Part shown: one piece after another, positions 5,843 through 7,005 of the stretch | Numbering within the stretch: the stretch's first letter is position 1 | Layout of the letters: the number at the start of each line of letters is the position of its first letter | DNA from: Clostridia bacterium | GTDB lineage: Bacteria > Bacillota_A > Clostridia > Oscillospirales > CAG-272 | Length of the DNA stretch: 7,005 bases | Assembly: GCA_017631775.1 (NCBI GenBank) | Contig: JAGBSQ010000073.1 | Span: forward strand, 1-7,005 | Reading direction: 5' to 3' | Program-made: the position numbers and the translations under genes | The notes under the pieces: generated by a model | Database searches by the model: none | Told to the model about the DNA's origin: nothing | The model's input: the letters and a program-made list of their open reading frames with translations, nothing else

Positions 5843-5994
5843 GGGAATGTCCTCAGAGGCTTTTACAATGCAATTTTGCCGTAATTTTTTGGACAAAATG
5901 TTACCGAATTGCAACCAAAAAAAATCGGGGTGGAAAAAAGTGAATTTATATGCAAAAAAATACGAATATTACATGAAAAAAATGTAAAAAAGGG
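5843..5994. other. AT-rich intergenic region upstream of the S8 protease promoter
   Basis: No gene is supported here. The stretch has many A runs and one clear dyad, TTACAT (5969-5974) with ATGTAA (5982-5987), ending 7 bases before the -35 box. It could be an operator or upstream activating site, or chance in AT-rich DNA. Confidence 0.4.
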
Positions 5995-6023
5995 TTGCTT
6001 TTTTTTATTAATAATGTTATAAT
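5995..6023 (+). promoter_or_regulatory. Promoter for the S8 protease gene
   Basis: -35 TTGCTT (5995-6000), 17-base spacer, consensus -10 TATAAT (6018-6023) with a TGT extended -10 element. Predicted start near 6030, inside the first arm of the dyad listed next. Confidence 0.75.
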
Positions 6024-6028
6024 AGAAT

Positions 6029-6050
6029 ATCATGTGCAAATTGACATGAT
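6029..6050. promoter_or_regulatory. Dyad at the transcription start of the S8 protease gene
   Basis: ATCATGT (6029-6035) and ACATGAT (6044-6050) are perfect inverted arms 8 bases apart. They sit 5 bases past the -10 box, at the predicted start. The position fits a repressor operator; alternatively, if transcription begins at about 6029, it would form a 5'-end hairpin in the mRNA. Part of the arm (ACATGA) also occurs at 5971-5976 upstream of the -35. Confidence 0.45.
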
Positions 6051-6083
6051 TTTAACGAACACTTTTTCCGGGAGAAAACGAAA

Positions 6084-7005
6084 ATGCAAAACTTCAAGAC
6101 CAAAACCGCAAAAATGAAGATGAACGTACTGAGAAGATTGGCTGCTTTCGCCATCCTCCTTGCAGTGCTTTTGCAGAGCTTTGCTTTGTCTGTTTCTGCA
6201 CTCTTCACAAACATTGGTTCAATCCTTGGCAATGAGTCGAGCTCCGGCAATGGCTCCATTGTTAACGGATACGGCGGAATTGATGCTGATGAGATCATTT
6301 CGAGTCTTAAAAAAGACTTCCTCAACACCATCAATGAGAACCTGCTGATGCGAATTGACGAATACGAGCTTTCGGGCCCTGTACAAGTCATTTTGACATT
6401 CACCGAGAACTCTCTTATTGAGCGTTATAATGCAACTGTGGATAGCAACCTCATGACTTATGCTGAGTTTAGCGAAACCAGCGAAGCCAAGGCGTGGGCA
6501 GCACAGGTTACTGCTAACCAAAACGCAATTCTCAATTCACTCATCAAGGAGGGATTGATTTTTGACGTTAAGCATCAATATAACACAATTCTTGACGGTG
6601 CATACGTAAGCACCACCTATGAATTGATCGAAGAGCTGAGCAAGGCAGTAGGCGTTGGCAGAATTACCATTTCCAACTCCTATGAGGCTGCAGCTGCAGT
6701 TGAAAACCCTGTTAACGTTTATGATACGGGTATCTTTAACTCCAGCGATATCAGCTACACCGGTCAGGGCACCATTGTGGCTATTCTCGATACCGGTTGT
6801 GACTATGCACACAGCGCATTCACCACTCACCAAGTAATCGATCCTCTTTGGGATAGAGATAAGATCGCAGCTAAGCTTCCCGAACTCATGGCATACGGTT
6901 ATCACACCAACGATGAGCTTGAGGCAAGAGAGGTTTACTACGGTAACATCACCCTTGGCAAAATTGCATTCGGTTATGACTATGCGGATAAGGATCCCGA
7001 CGTTA
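6084..7005 (+). CDS. Secreted S8 subtilisin-family serine protease, N-terminal part
   Basis: An open frame of 307 codons that runs off the window. It begins with a Sec signal peptide: basic n-region (KTKTAKMKMNVLRR, 5-18), hydrophobic core (19-36) and a VSA cleavage site near residue 39. A propeptide-like region follows (about 70-200), with an inhibitor-I9-like VQVILTF (100-106) and repeated acidic helices. The catalytic domain begins about 215: GQGTIVAILDTGCDYAHSAF (227-246) holds the S8 Asp motif, with catalytic Asp236. KIAFGYDYADKDPDV (293-307) matches the segment that in lactocepin/C5a-peptidase relatives comes shortly before the His motif HGTHVAG. The His and Ser motifs lie beyond the window, so activity cannot be confirmed. 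Start at 6084 is backed by GGGAG (6070-6074), 9 bases upstream; later Met codons (6114, 6120) lack such a site. Probably exported; cell-wall attachment cannot be judged. Confidence 0.88.
   Translation, partial: MQNFKTKTAKMKMNVLRRLAAFAILLAVLLQSFALSVSALFTNIGSILGNESSSGNGSIVNGYGGIDADEIISSLKKDFLNTINENLLMRIDEYELSGPVQVILTFTENSLIERYNATVDSNLMTYAEFSETSEAKAWAAQVTANQNAILNSLIKEGLIFDVKHQYNTILDGAYVSTTYELIEELSKAVGVGRITISNSYEAAAAVENPVNVYDTGIFNSSDISYTGQGTIVAILDTGCDYAHSAFTTHQVIDPLWDRDKIAAKLPELMAYGYHTNDELEAREVYYGNITLGKIAFGYDYADKDPDV

Overview
The window looks like a chromosomal segment of a low-to-moderate GC Gram-positive bacterium, most likely a gut-type Clostridia (Bacillota). This is inferred from strong Shine-Dalgarno sites, extended -10 promoters, hairpin-plus-T-run terminators, a lipobox lipoprotein, and protein families (M6 peptidase with OB-fold repeats, lactocepin-like subtilase, PspC, ASCH) that are typical of that group. 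No tRNA, rRNA, CRISPR array, transposase or phage gene was found. Species cannot be named from the sequence.

Layout. (i) 1-239: AT-rich non-coding DNA ending in a near-consensus promoter and ribosome binding site. (ii) 240-1431, plus strand: a two-gene unit of a stand-alone GMP synthase ATP-pyrophosphatase subunit without the usual amidotransferase domain and, 19 bases later, a 62-residue PspC-domain membrane protein. (iii) 1449-1490: a perfect 12-bp-stem terminator in the 63-base gap between convergent genes. (iv) 1495-4527, minus strand: a 1010-residue lipoprotein made of two tandem copies of an OB-fold-like domain plus a 109-residue module, an Asp-Thr linker and an M6-type (immune inhibitor A-like) metallopeptidase domain. 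(v) 4528-4782: a divergent promoter region; the rightward transcript has a leader with nested inverted repeats. (vi) 4783-5793, plus strand: an ASCH domain fused to a complete HAD phosphatase, closed by a terminator. (vii) 5826-6083: AT-rich intergenic DNA with a promoter bracketed by short dyads. (viii) 6084 to the window end, plus strand: the N-terminal 307 residues of a secreted S8 subtilisin-family protease, cut by the window edge.

How the genes relate. The guaA-PspC pair is probably one transcript, purine biosynthesis plus a small envelope protein, with no obvious shared job. The M6 lipoprotein and the S8 protease are both exported peptidases of unrelated families on either side of the ASCH-HAD gene, but each has its own promoter, so a shared function is only a suggestion. 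All four promoters I could assign have a 17-base spacer and a TGn extended -10 element.

The most unusual items are the duplicated OB-plus-109-residue cassette in the M6 lipoprotein, the ASCH-HAD fusion with its structured leader, and the split GMP synthase. I saw no clear evidence of a wholly new multi-gene system.
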